A stretch of 64,000 nt of DNA from Eubacteriales bacterium (GTDB lineage: Bacteria; Bacillota; Clostridia; Lachnospirales; Lachnospiraceae): positions 62,001 to 126,000 of the forward strand of contig JAUNPU010000003.1 of the NCBI GenBank assembly GCA_030536555.1, written 5' to 3'. The first letter of the stretch is position 1. Each line of letters starts with the position of its first letter. Below, in pieces: positions 8,177-15,900 of this stretch. Position numbers and translations under genes: made by a program. Under the pieces are notes generated by a model. The model saw only the letters and a list, made by a program, of their open reading frames with translations. It searched no databases and was not told the DNA's origin.

Positions 8177-8920
8177 TTAATGAATCCGAATAATCTGCTC
8201 ATATAACATCAGGTCTTTATCTGTTACATTTCGGTTATCATGGTAATGTCCGAAAAACCATTTTTTGTAGGTACATGTTTGTCTGATTTCTTCCAGATAC
8301 GCGGTCAGATTGTCCGGTTGAAACAATCCGGCGCAAAACAATGCCTGTGTGGAGGATGCTGTGCAGTGTGTAATAATAAAGTCAACATTCCAGTCAACTG
8401 CTGCCAGATTCTTCCTGCCCTCTTCGAATTCTGCATCATCAGGCATCTCCTGGTCCCACCAGGACAGATGGCGCACTCGAAACATTGCGCCGGATTTTGA
8501 AAGAGCCTTGTACTTGTGACGATAATCCGGGGCATCGGGATCCAGGATACCGTCCTGAATGTCATGGCTTCTGGCGCCTCCGAAGGAAAATATCCGGAGA
8601 CCTTCCAGATCGTAGACTTGCCCGCGCATCAGATGAATGATATTGGGGGCAACATACTGTACGTTTCCACCGTGCCACTCTTCTATGGGAAGCTCCGATA
8701 ACATGTCATAATTTTCATGGTTGCCATCCACCCAGAGAATGGTAAAGGGCTTTTGGGACAGCCATTTGCGCCACCATTTCTGCTCGGCTGACCGATCCCA
8801 ATACCCGAAATCTCCACATATCACAACGTAATCGGTCCGCGACATGTTCAGTTGTTCTGGAAAATTCTCTGTGTTGAACCGACGATAATCGCCGTGACAG
8901 TCTCCGGTTATATAGATCAT
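8177..8920 (-). CDS. Calcineurin-like metallophosphoesterase
   Basis: 247 residues from the ATG at 8920, which follows GGAGG by seven bases; an upstream in-frame ATG at 8956 lacks a site. Metal-binding motifs appear in order: GDCHGD (about residue 6), CGDFGYWD, DGNHENYD (the GNHE motif, about 78), ITHCTASS (about 186) and FGHYHDN (about 228). It is a cytoplasmic phosphodiesterase or phosphatase of unknown substrate; related proteins occur singly and on mobile elements. Transcribed with the methyltransferase 40 bp upstream. Confidence 0.88.
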   Translation of the reverse strand: MIYITGDCHGDYRRFNTENFPEQLNMSRTDYVVICGDFGYWDRSAEQKWWRKWLSQKPFTILWVDGNHENYDMLSELPIEEWHGGNVQYVAPNIIHLMRGQVYDLEGLRIFSFGGARSHDIQDGILDPDAPDYRHKYKALSKSGAMFRVRHLSWWDQEMPDDAEFEEGRKNLAAVDWNVDFIITHCTASSTQALFCAGLFQPDNLTAYLEEIRQTCTYKKWFFGHYHDNRNVTDKDLMLYEQIIRIH

Positions 8921-8960
8921 CTGCTTACCTCCATATGATTGTAATTTCGTATTCACGGAA

Positions 8961-9575
8961 TCATGCTACTGTAAAAATCAGAATCCGCTCTCTCCTGTTC
9001 TTTCCTTCAAACAGATCCTCACAGGATATTTCATCTGCAAATGTCAGTTCATCTACGGTCATCAGATAGGAAATATACTCGTCTGAAGGATAGTAAAAGA
9101 ATAACAGCATGTCTCGTGGGTGCTCATACCAGGATTCCAGGATGCGTCGCATCACTTTCCGCAGAATTTCGACGGAAAATGGATTAAAGAAGTAAAATCG
9201 GTCTATGGCGGTGCCCACCGGGAACTCTTCTGCCCGTTTCAGCAGGAAGGTTGTCCTGTTTGCCGATATGGCTGTCTCCTGATTTTTGATGGCTCTTTCG
9301 TAGATTCGCTCATCATATTCAATGCCGATGGAGCGGCACCTGGTCTGGTAGGACAGGAAGAAATCCGCTCTTCCCTTGCCGCAGCCGTAGTCTGCAAGGG
9401 TGTTCTTCTTTGTGATGTAGCCGCTTGACGCCAGCCGTTCTAAAACCGTGTATGGCGTCGGTTCGTATGGGTAGTTGCAGCAATCGGAGTTGGAATCGTC
9501 CCGGCCATTGGTTTTGATTTTTAACAGGTCATCCCACCGGGTTTCAGGATGTGATGATTTCAACTGCTTTTTCAA
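8961..9575 (-). CDS. Class I SAM-dependent methyltransferase
   Basis: 204 residues. The SAM-binding motif I is ADYGCGKGRADFFLS (about residues 61-75), followed by an acidic end of strand 2 (GIEYDERIYERA) and a motif IV-like FYFFNPFS. It is of the small methyltransferase type often annotated without a substrate. No ATG is available near the N-terminus; the TTG at 9575 follows GAGAGGAGAG and overlaps the end of the S41 peptidase gene by 32 bases, implying co-translation. The substrate is unknown. Confidence 0.75.
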   Translation of the reverse strand: MKKQLKSSHPETRWDDLLKIKTNGRDDSNSDCCNYPYEPTPYTVLERLASSGYITKKNTLADYGCGKGRADFFLSYQTRCRSIGIEYDERIYERAIKNQETAISANRTTFLLKRAEEFPVGTAIDRFYFFNPFSVEILRKVMRRILESWYEHPRDMLLFFYYPSDEYISYLMTVDELTFADEISCEDLFEGKNRRERILIFTVA

Positions 9576-11451
9576 TCAGCTCGTCTCTCCTCTCTCGCAA
9601 GCCTTCTACAGTAGGTTTGCAGGGAATATCCGGGGTCAGTCCGACACGCTGGGTCTCTTCTCCGTCCGGTGTGTAGACGCCGAGGCCGCTGATGGAGAGC
9701 TTCAGACCGCCGGGCAGCAGGACCATGACTACATTTCCGTCAGCGCCGATGGACGGACTTCCCACCACAACGGCATTGGGGGACTGGCGGAGTGCCATGA
9801 TGGTGAATTCGCTTTGGCTCATGGAGGTTTCATCCATCAGAAGGATCACTTTTCCGTGGTATGGCGGGTAGGTTTTCCCTTTCTTTCCGGTCATTTTTTC
9901 CACGGCACCGGCTCCGGTGTAAAAATCATCTGAATAATAGAAGGTGCCGGGAAGCATTCGGTTAGGGAAACTCATTCTGGCAAACTGCACCGGCTCAGGT
10001 GTGATGTATTCGCCCAGCAGATATGGCAGAAAGACGGACGGATAATAACGCAGGTCTACAATGATGCCTTTTGTGTCGGCAAAGGACTTCATCAGCCGTT
10101 CCAGATCGCCGTTTTTCAGCGTTGACGGGTCGATATAGCCAATCTGCCCCTCTTCCATCAGTCCGTTGTGACAGGGATTCTGGAATTGATAGGGAGTGGA
10201 AAGGGTGTGGACATGCAGCTGCTTTGTGGTGCCATTTCGAAGGATGGTCACCTGCGCCTGATCATTCCGTGTGTTCAGCAAGCGGTTCTGAAAATGAACT
10301 GCATATTTATCCGGCTCAGAAAGGGCGGTGTACTGGCTTAGTTCAGCAATCCGCTCTGATATTGTCATGCCATCCACTTCCAGAATGATATCCCCTGGAA
10401 GCAGACGGTCTTCCAGTTGGCTGTCCTTCGATGTACCGGATCCTGCCACCTGACCGTTCTCTTCCGGTGTACCGGATCCTGCCATCTGACCGTTCCCATC
10501 CGGTGTACCGGATACCACCACCTGGCCATCTACGGTTTTGAAGCTGCAGGGCAGGCTGTAGGTTCCATAGTAATTCTCCAGTACATGTTCCAGCTCGAAA
10601 ATGGATATGTGCGCATCTCCTGTCAGCGCAGCGGTCTCTGCTATGGCAAGTACATAATCCCGGTAGGTGTCTGCTGCCAGCACACGGGGGATGGATTCCC
10701 AAAGCACCGTGTCCCAGTCCTTGACGGTAATTGAAACATTTGGTGAATAATATTCATACAGGTTCCAGAAGCGAAACAGGGACAACAGCTTCACGCCGTC
10801 ATCCTCCGGAGCGCAGGACCTGTTCTGCTCCTGATCAAAATTCACGTAAGGGGTCTTGTTGTCAAATGCTGCATAGGCATGCTCTCGCTCATAAATCCGC
10901 AGACAGGACAACTGCTCCAGATAGCTGCTTAAGGAGCTTCCAAACTCCTGCCGGTCCAGAATCCAGCTGGTATCCAGCGAAAATCCTCCCTGTGCCTCCT
11001 GAAATGCTTCCCATGCTGCTGCGCCCTCATCCGGTGCAGCAGCATCCGCTGCAGCAACATCTGACGCAACGACATCCGCTGCTGCTCCATCCGCCGCAGG
11101 CATCTCAAAAGGAAACTGATTCAGCCAGTCTGTCAGCACCTCATTGGTCCTGGCGCTGCTTCCGGCTGCAACTACTTCAGGCAGGACACGGAACAATTCG
11201 TTGTCCCAGTTCAGTGTTCCGTCGATGACAGAGGGATGATGGTATTTTACATAGCCCCATACCTTGCACAGCTTATACAGGGACGCCTGCTGCGTATCAT
11301 TGACTGCTTCAATGCGAATCTGAGTGCCGGAGGCGAACTCCTGGTCCTGATTGCGCATTAACTTCGGTTCCATGTGCCGGACTGTCAGCAGGATGCTGAA
11401 ACTGAGAACCGCGAGAAACAGGATGCCTCCTGCCAGTGTTGTCTTTTTCAT
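9544..11451 (-). CDS. Membrane-anchored S41 family (C-terminal processing type) peptidase
   Basis: 635 residues with an N-terminal membrane anchor (AGGILFLAVLSFSILL). A helical region with an Ala/Asp-rich low-complexity stretch at about residues 118-148 follows. A PDZ-like segment (LLPGDIILEVDGMTISERI) lies near 345-365, and the S41 catalytic domain takes the last 220 residues. The SQSEF motif at about residue 545 is the expected nucleophile region, and GVYTPDGEETQRVGLTPDI is the typical C-terminal block. It probably acts outside the membrane on envelope proteins. A 36-bp repeat is inserted within the PDZ part. GAGGAGGAG precedes the ATG. Confidence 0.85.
   Translation of the reverse strand: MKKTTLAGGILFLAVLSFSILLTVRHMEPKLMRNQDQEFASGTQIRIEAVNDTQQASLYKLCKVWGYVKYHHPSVIDGTLNWDNELFRVLPEVVAAGSSARTNEVLTDWLNQFPFEMPAADGAAADVVASDVAAADAAAPDEGAAAWEAFQEAQGGFSLDTSWILDRQEFGSSLSSYLEQLSCLRIYEREHAYAAFDNKTPYVNFDQEQNRSCAPEDDGVKLLSLFRFWNLYEYYSPNVSITVKDWDTVLWESIPRVLAADTYRDYVLAIAETAALTGDAHISIFELEHVLENYYGTYSLPCSFKTVDGQVVVSGTPDGNGQMAGSGTPEENGQVAGSGTSKDSQLEDRLLPGDIILEVDGMTISERIAELSQYTALSEPDKYAVHFQNRLLNTRNDQAQVTILRNGTTKQLHVHTLSTPYQFQNPCHNGLMEEGQIGYIDPSTLKNGDLERLMKSFADTKGIIVDLRYYPSVFLPYLLGEYITPEPVQFARMSFPNRMLPGTFYYSDDFYTGAGAVEKMTGKKGKTYPPYHGKVILLMDETSMSQSEFTIMALRQSPNAVVVGSPSIGADGNVVMVLLPGGLKLSISGLGVYTPDGEETQRVGLTPDIPCKPTVEGLRERRDELIEKAVEIITS
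10430..10537 (-). repeat. Three 36-bp in-frame repeats inside the S41 peptidase gene
   Basis: Units start at 10430, 10466 and 10502 with exact 36-base spacing. The encoded 12-residue blocks are SGTPDGNGQMAG, SGTPEENGQVAG and a diverged SGTSKDSQLEDR. They interrupt the PDZ-like domain between TVDGQVV and LLPGDIIL, so they probably form a surface loop. Confidence 0.9.
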
Positions 11452-11464
11452 GGCTCCTCCTCTT

Positions 11465-12763
11465 CTACTCTACCCGAATTGCATTGGGATAGATCACAGC
11501 CAGCCGCTCATCCCCGTAATGGTCATCCATGTACTGCTCCCAGGCTGACTGCGCCGGTATGCCTGCTGCCCGCGTCTGGCTCCGTCCCAGCGCCATGCAG
11601 CTGACTGCCACATTGCAGGTCATGAACAGGATCAGCGCCCATGTCATTACCTTTCCGGTGACCATGGGAAGCTTCTCGATCAGCCCGGAAATATGGGGAT
11701 AGATGGCTTTGAACCAGACCACTGCGGCGATGCCCCAGAAAAAGCAGTACAGCAGGTTGATCCGGCCGCCCAGGTTAAATGGAATCCTGCTGTAGTCCCA
11801 GAACACAGTGCCAAATACCAGCTCGGTAAAGACGCTGCACAGATACTCGTAAGCGCCGCCCAGAAAGGTGCCCATCAGAAACAGGAACCGGTCGGAACGG
11901 TCCTTGTACTTATACAGCAGCAGGGTCACCAGTGCGATTGCCAGTCCCCAGACGATGCTGAAGGGTCCCCATACTACGCTGCTGCGGCTCATCCACACAC
12001 CGGCGGTGATCCGGCAGAATATGGTCTCCGTAATGTCGCCTAAAAATGCTCCGATGAAAAACAGCAGCACGATTTTATAAAAATCACAGCCACGGGCAAA
12101 TACCGTCGCCTTCTCACAGGTGCGCCGCGGTGCAAAGGACACATCCGGGTGCGCTCTTGTGATACGTCCCTCTGTCCGGAACAGAATCCATGTGCCCATG
12201 CGAAGCGCCACCATAGCAAGGCGGTTGCTGAGCGCTTCCACCCGTGGAAGCCGGTGTACGATGCCGTAGAGGGTCAGAACCGTGCCAATCATATCCAGCA
12301 CAAGGATGAGGACTGCCGCAAGGATCAGCGGCTTTGCCAGCCAGACCGGAACCAGCCGGTACAGAAACAGCAGCCAGCCATTGCCCCACTGCACGGCAGC
12401 CATGCCGAGAAAGCCCCAGACTGCCGACATGGGAAGCGATATGTAGCCGTCTAACTGCCAGCGGTGCGAGCTGTAGTCCCACCACCTGGCTTCACTGAAG
12501 TGTTCCAGCAGGTGTCCGGTGATCCACTCGATTACCGTGGCATAAATCGCACTTCCAAGGAACAGGAACAGCCAGTTCCCGCGAAGCTCCTGCAAGGCTA
12601 CGGTAATCACGACCGCAGAGACACCGTAGATGCAGCAAAGCGGTCCAAACAGCGCGGAACGGTCCACATAGCGGCGCTCCTTTACGGCTGCCTGTGTGGT
12701 CTCCAGCACCCAGCCGAGAAACGAGTAACAGAAAAACAAAAACAGTACCTGATACAAAGTCAT
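11465..12763 (-). CDS. Putative ABC transporter permease, CmpB type (PF06541-like), duplicated
   Basis: 432 residues from the ATG at 12763 (GATAGGGG site); an upstream TTG is less likely. It has about ten hydrophobic segments. The family signature occurs twice: YSFLGWVLETTQAAV near residue 12 with GPLCCIYG, and FFIGAFLGDITETIF near 235 with WGPFSIVWG. The protein is therefore an internally duplicated member. PF06541 proteins are labelled ABC-transporter permeases, but no ATPase lies nearby and the role is unknown. It precedes the S41 peptidase by 13 bp and is probably co-transcribed. Confidence 0.75.
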   Translation of the reverse strand: MTLYQVLFLFFCYSFLGWVLETTQAAVKERRYVDRSALFGPLCCIYGVSAVVITVALQELRGNWLFLFLGSAIYATVIEWITGHLLEHFSEARWWDYSSHRWQLDGYISLPMSAVWGFLGMAAVQWGNGWLLFLYRLVPVWLAKPLILAAVLILVLDMIGTVLTLYGIVHRLPRVEALSNRLAMVALRMGTWILFRTEGRITRAHPDVSFAPRRTCEKATVFARGCDFYKIVLLFFIGAFLGDITETIFCRITAGVWMSRSSVVWGPFSIVWGLAIALVTLLLYKYKDRSDRFLFLMGTFLGGAYEYLCSVFTELVFGTVFWDYSRIPFNLGGRINLLYCFFWGIAAVVWFKAIYPHISGLIEKLPMVTGKVMTWALILFMTCNVAVSCMALGRSQTRAAGIPAQSAWEQYMDDHYGDERLAVIYPNAIRVE

Positions 12764-12840
12764 AGTTCCCCTATCCTTTCTGCCCCCCAACCTGATATAA
12801 TAACTATTTTACACTTCTTAAAGGAAACATGCAATCAAAA

Positions 12841-12892
12841 CACCAGTCACCTGGGAAATATGGAAATTCCGACAAATCCCGGGTGACTGGTG
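12841..12892. terminator. Intrinsic terminator between the SDR and CmpB-like genes
   Basis: CACCAGTCACCTGGG pairs with CCCGGGTGACTGGTG, with one mismatch. On the minus strand the stem is followed by TTTTGATTG. It lies 23 bases after the SDR stop codon and separates it from the downstream operon. Confidence 0.8.
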
Positions 12893-12914
12893 CTTCAGAC
12901 ATTTATTTGATAAA

Positions 12915-13685
12915 TCAGGGTTTCATTCCTACGCCGCCCTGGATAAACAGGGTATCGCCGGTGATATATTTTGCATCGTAGCTTGACAGAAAGACACAGA
13001 CTTTTCCGATATCTTTTTCGGCATTTCCGTATCGTCCAAGGGGGATTTCATCCAGATTCTTCTTGAACATTTCCGGATTTTCCTGTCCCCACTGCGCCAG
13101 CTTGTCTGTCATAACAAGTGGGAGAACCACGTTTACATTGATATCATACATCCCCCATTCATTGGCAGCTACACGGGACAGTCCACGGATGCCTTCTTTT
13201 GCTGCTGCATAGGAACTCTGTCCCGGCTTTCCGGATATTCCGGCTCCGGATGCAAAGTTAATTACAGATCCCTTCGTTTCTTTTAAGTGCGGGAAAGCAT
13301 ATTTCATATAAAAGAATGTGGCATACAGTCCGGAATAAATGGCTTTGTCAAAATCCGCTTCCGTATGCTCTACTAACGTAAGTCCAGACGCGGATGTCTG
13401 TGCGCTGTTGATCAGAACGTTCAGTTTGCCAAAATGAGCAATCCCTTTTTCAATTGCAGCTTTTACCTCTTCTTCTTTTCCGCCATCAGCCACACAGGTA
13501 AATACCTCTGCACCGAAATCCCGCTCCAGTTCTGCTTTTGTCCGTTCCATTCCATCCGGAAATACATCGGTCAGAATCAGCTTTGCCCCCTCGTCAGCAA
13601 AGGCACGTGCAACTCCACGCGCAATACCACCGCCACCTCCGGTAAGCAGTACGACTCTTCCTTCCATTCTTCTTAAATGCTGCAT
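12915..13685 (-). CDS. Short-chain dehydrogenase/reductase
   Basis: 256 residues, classical SDR length. The Rossmann glycine motif is LTGGGGGIARGVARA (about residues 14-28). The NNAG-equivalent is NSAQTSASG, and the catalytic Ser-Tyr-Lys is in SGAGISG then SSYAAAKEG (Tyr about 158, Lys about 162). LTDVFPDG after strand 2 suggests NAD(H) preference (inference). The substrate is not known; gut Clostridia use such enzymes on sugars, polyols and steroids. The gene stands alone, with its own consensus promoter and terminator. GGGAGGCG precedes the ATG. Confidence 0.88.
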   Translation of the reverse strand: MQHLRRMEGRVVLLTGGGGGIARGVARAFADEGAKLILTDVFPDGMERTKAELERDFGAEVFTCVADGGKEEEVKAAIEKGIAHFGKLNVLINSAQTSASGLTLVEHTEADFDKAIYSGLYATFFYMKYAFPHLKETKGSVINFASGAGISGKPGQSSYAAAKEGIRGLSRVAANEWGMYDINVNVVLPLVMTDKLAQWGQENPEMFKKNLDEIPLGRYGNAEKDIGKVCVFLSSYDAKYITGDTLFIQGGVGMKP

Positions 13686-13728
13686 GCTAAACGCCTCCCT
13701 CTTTCTGAAAATTTTTCTGATAAATCCG

Positions 13729-13757
13729 ATTATAGGCTACCTGATTTTTTGTGTCAA
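13729..13757 (-). promoter_or_regulatory. Consensus promoter of the SDR gene
   Basis: TTGACA (13752-13757), 17-base spacer, TATAAT (13729-13734) on the minus strand. This is a perfect housekeeping match, 44 bases before the start codon. Confidence 0.85.
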
Positions 13758-14031
13758 CACCTAAAAATCTTTATGATGTTTTGCTAACAAATGGGAAAAT
13801 GCAGGAAGTATCAGGCTTTTCTGGAATATTCTGATAAATATTCATTCATTTTTGAATGAAAAAATCTAAAAAATAATTAGAATTGGAAGAAATTTTAACA
13901 AAAATATTCAGGTTTTTTGGCAGGCTTTATGAAAAATTTCACAATGTAGCATTTTTATTCATAAAATGTTATAATCAATACCAGAACAATTGTTCCAGTA
14001 TTGTTCGAATATAAGACATAAAGGATGCTAT
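13758..14031. other. AT-rich divergent intergenic region
   Basis: No gene is seen here. On the plus strand there is an extended -10 (TGTTATAAT, TATAAT at 13970-13975) that probably serves the PP-loop gene. It is followed by the 12-base palindrome GAACAATTGTTC at 13984-13995, close to the expected transcription start, which could be a regulator site. Confidence 0.4.
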
Positions 14032-14844
14032 ATGAAGTTACAGAGATTATACAGTTTAACCAGACAGGCCATCGATGCCTACTCTTTGATTGAGGAGGGG
14101 GACCACATTGCAGTCGGCATCTCCGGCGGCAAGGACAGCCTGACTTTACTATATGCACTGCAGGGACTTAAGAAGTTCTATCCGAAGCACTTTGAACTGT
14201 CTGCGATTTCGGTGGATCTCGGTTATGAGGGCTTTGACCTGACGCCGGTGGACAGACTATGCCGGGAGCTGGACGTGCCCTACCGGATTGTGAAAACGGA
14301 GATTGGAAAGATTCTGTTTGACGAGCGGGGGGAATCCAACCCCTGCGCCCTGTGCGCCAAGATGCGAAAAGGCGCCCTGAATCAGGCGGCAAAGGATATG
14401 GGCTGCAATAAGGTGGCTTATGCCCACCATATGGATGATATCATCGAGACCATGCTGATGTCCCTGATCTACGAGGGACGCTTCTACTCTTTCCCGCCCT
14501 ACACCTGGCTGGACCGCATGGAGCTGGCAGTGATCCGACCCATGATGCTGGTGCCGGAGGCGGATGTGATCGGATTTCAGAACCGCTACCATCTGCCGGT
14601 GTGCAGGAATCTGTGCCCGGTGGACGGGCATACGAAGCGGGAATACATCAAACAGCTGGTAAAGCAGCTGGAACACGAGAATCCGGGGCTGCGGACGCGG
14701 CTGTTCCATGCGGTGCTTGAGGGCAATATTCCGGGGTGGAACCGCGAGGCAGCTGGCGGTGCAGCCGGTAATACCGCTTCTGTCGGCGATGCAGCCGGCG
14801 GCAATCCGGTCGAGTCTGGAAGAAAGGAGCAGGACCATGAGTAA
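14032..14844 (+). CDS. TtcA/TilS-superfamily PP-loop ATP pyrophosphatase, probable tRNA thiolation enzyme
   Basis: 270 residues from the ATG at 14032 with an AAAGGATG site. The PP-loop SGGKDS is at residues 31-36. Further motifs are the cysteine pair in NPCALCAKMRKG (about 103-114), the HHMDDIIET block (about 135) and CRNLCPVDG (about 190). These match the TtcA-type family, which activates tRNA by adenylation for sulfur transfer and binds a [4Fe-4S] cluster through cysteines. The exact tRNA position modified is not provable here. The last about 30 residues are a Gly/Ala/Asn repeat tail (AAGGAAGNTASVGDAAGG) unlike the rest. It overlaps the recombinase gene by eight bases. Confidence 0.82.
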   Translation: MKLQRLYSLTRQAIDAYSLIEEGDHIAVGISGGKDSLTLLYALQGLKKFYPKHFELSAISVDLGYEGFDLTPVDRLCRELDVPYRIVKTEIGKILFDERGESNPCALCAKMRKGALNQAAKDMGCNKVAYAHHMDDIIETMLMSLIYEGRFYSFPPYTWLDRMELAVIRPMMLVPEADVIGFQNRYHLPVCRNLCPVDGHTKREYIKQLVKQLEHENPGLRTRLFHAVLEGNIPGWNREAAGGAAGNTASVGDAAGGNPVESGRKEQDHE

Positions 14845-15892
14845 TCTGCCATATCACGAGCAAAAGGATATCGAGAATATCAAGAAGCTTCGCGGTCTGA
14901 TCCGGGAACTGCCGCCCTTCTGCACGGATTTCTTCCGCGGCATTGAGCCACGGACCTCCACCCGGACCCGGATTGCCTACGCTTACGATCTGTCAGTATT
15001 TTTCGGCTTTCTGAAGAAGGAGAATCCCATGTTCGGCAAGCTCTCCAGAGAGGAATTCCGTCTGGAGCAGCTGGAGCAGCTGACTGTGGGGGATCTGGAA
15101 GAATATATGGAGTATTTGAAATACCGCTTCAACGATCACAATCAGGAGGTCATGAACCGGGAACGGGGCATTATGCGGAAGGTCTCCTCGCTGAAAAGCT
15201 TTTACAACTACTTCTACCGCAACGAGTCCATTAAGAACAATCCTGCTGCCCTGGTGCAGATGCCAAAGCTTCACGAGAAGGAGATCATCCGTCTGGATGT
15301 GGATGAGGTGGCGCTTCTGCTGGACGAGGTGGAAAATGGTGAGAATCTGACAGAGAAGCAGAAAGCCTTCCACAACAAGACCAAGCTCCGCGACCTGGCG
15401 ATGCTGACGCTGATGCTGGGAACGGGAATCCGTGTGTCGGAGTGTGTGGGACTGGATATCGATGATATTGACTTTAAGAACGGTGGAATCCATATCCACA
15501 GAAAGGGAGGCAAAGAGGTAACCGTGTATTTCGGTATCGAGGTGGAGGACGCTCTGCAGGACTATCTGGACGAGCGGTTTGGCATTGATGCCATGCAGGG
15601 AAGCGAGGGGGCGCTGTTTCTGTCCCTGCAGCGCAGGCGTATAGCAGTCCGCAGCGTGGAGAATCTGGTGAAGAAATATGCACGGATCGTGACACCCCTT
15701 AAGAAGATCACTCCCCACAAGCTCCGCAGCACCTACGGCACCAATCTGTACCGGGAAACCGGAGACATTTATCTGGTGGCGGATGTGCTGGGGCATGCGG
15801 ACGTCAATACGACCAAGAAGCACTACGCTGCGCTTGAAGATGAGCGCAGACGCAGTGCGAAGGATAAGGTAAGGCTGAGGGAGAAGCTGTAG
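14837..15892 (+). CDS. Xer-type tyrosine recombinase
   Basis: 351 residues. The N-terminal SAM-like DNA-binding domain occupies about residues 1-150 (TRTRIAYAYDLSVFFGFLKK). The catalytic domain has the arginine in LGTGIRVSECVGLDIDDID, a lysine in HRKGGKE, HKLRSTYGTNLY (H-x-x-R), LGHADVNTTKKHYAAL with the second His, and the nucleophilic Tyr. All catalytic residues are present. Size suggests the chromosome-dimer-resolution XerC/XerD/XerS class rather than a phage integrase. No att site or mobile-element genes adjoin it. Translation is coupled to the PP-loop gene (ATG inside its last codons). Confidence 0.88.
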   Translation: MSNLPYHEQKDIENIKKLRGLIRELPPFCTDFFRGIEPRTSTRTRIAYAYDLSVFFGFLKKENPMFGKLSREEFRLEQLEQLTVGDLEEYMEYLKYRFNDHNQEVMNRERGIMRKVSSLKSFYNYFYRNESIKNNPAALVQMPKLHEKEIIRLDVDEVALLLDEVENGENLTEKQKAFHNKTKLRDLAMLTLMLGTGIRVSECVGLDIDDIDFKNGGIHIHRKGGKEVTVYFGIEVEDALQDYLDERFGIDAMQGSEGALFLSLQRRRIAVRSVENLVKKYARIVTPLKKITPHKLRSTYGTNLYRETGDIYLVADVLGHADVNTTKKHYAALEDERRRSAKDKVRLREKL

Positions 15893-15900
15893 CAGCTTCT
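15882..15900. terminator. Small hairpin spanning the ends of two convergent genes
   Basis: AGAAGCTG and CAGCTTCT form a perfect eight-base stem whose three-base loop is the TAG stop codon of the recombinase gene. The other arm ends on the first base of the stop of the convergent 5'-nucleotidase gene. No T-run follows, so terminator activity is uncertain. Confidence 0.45.

Noticed and set aside
9475..9933. Plus-strand frame opposite the S41 peptidase
   Set aside because: The minus-strand peptidase has catalytic motifs here; the opposite frame has none.
14837..15892. Integrase of a mobile element
   Set aside because: No attachment-site repeats, excision genes or phage genes adjoin it, and the size and coupling to a housekeeping gene fit a chromosomal Xer protein.
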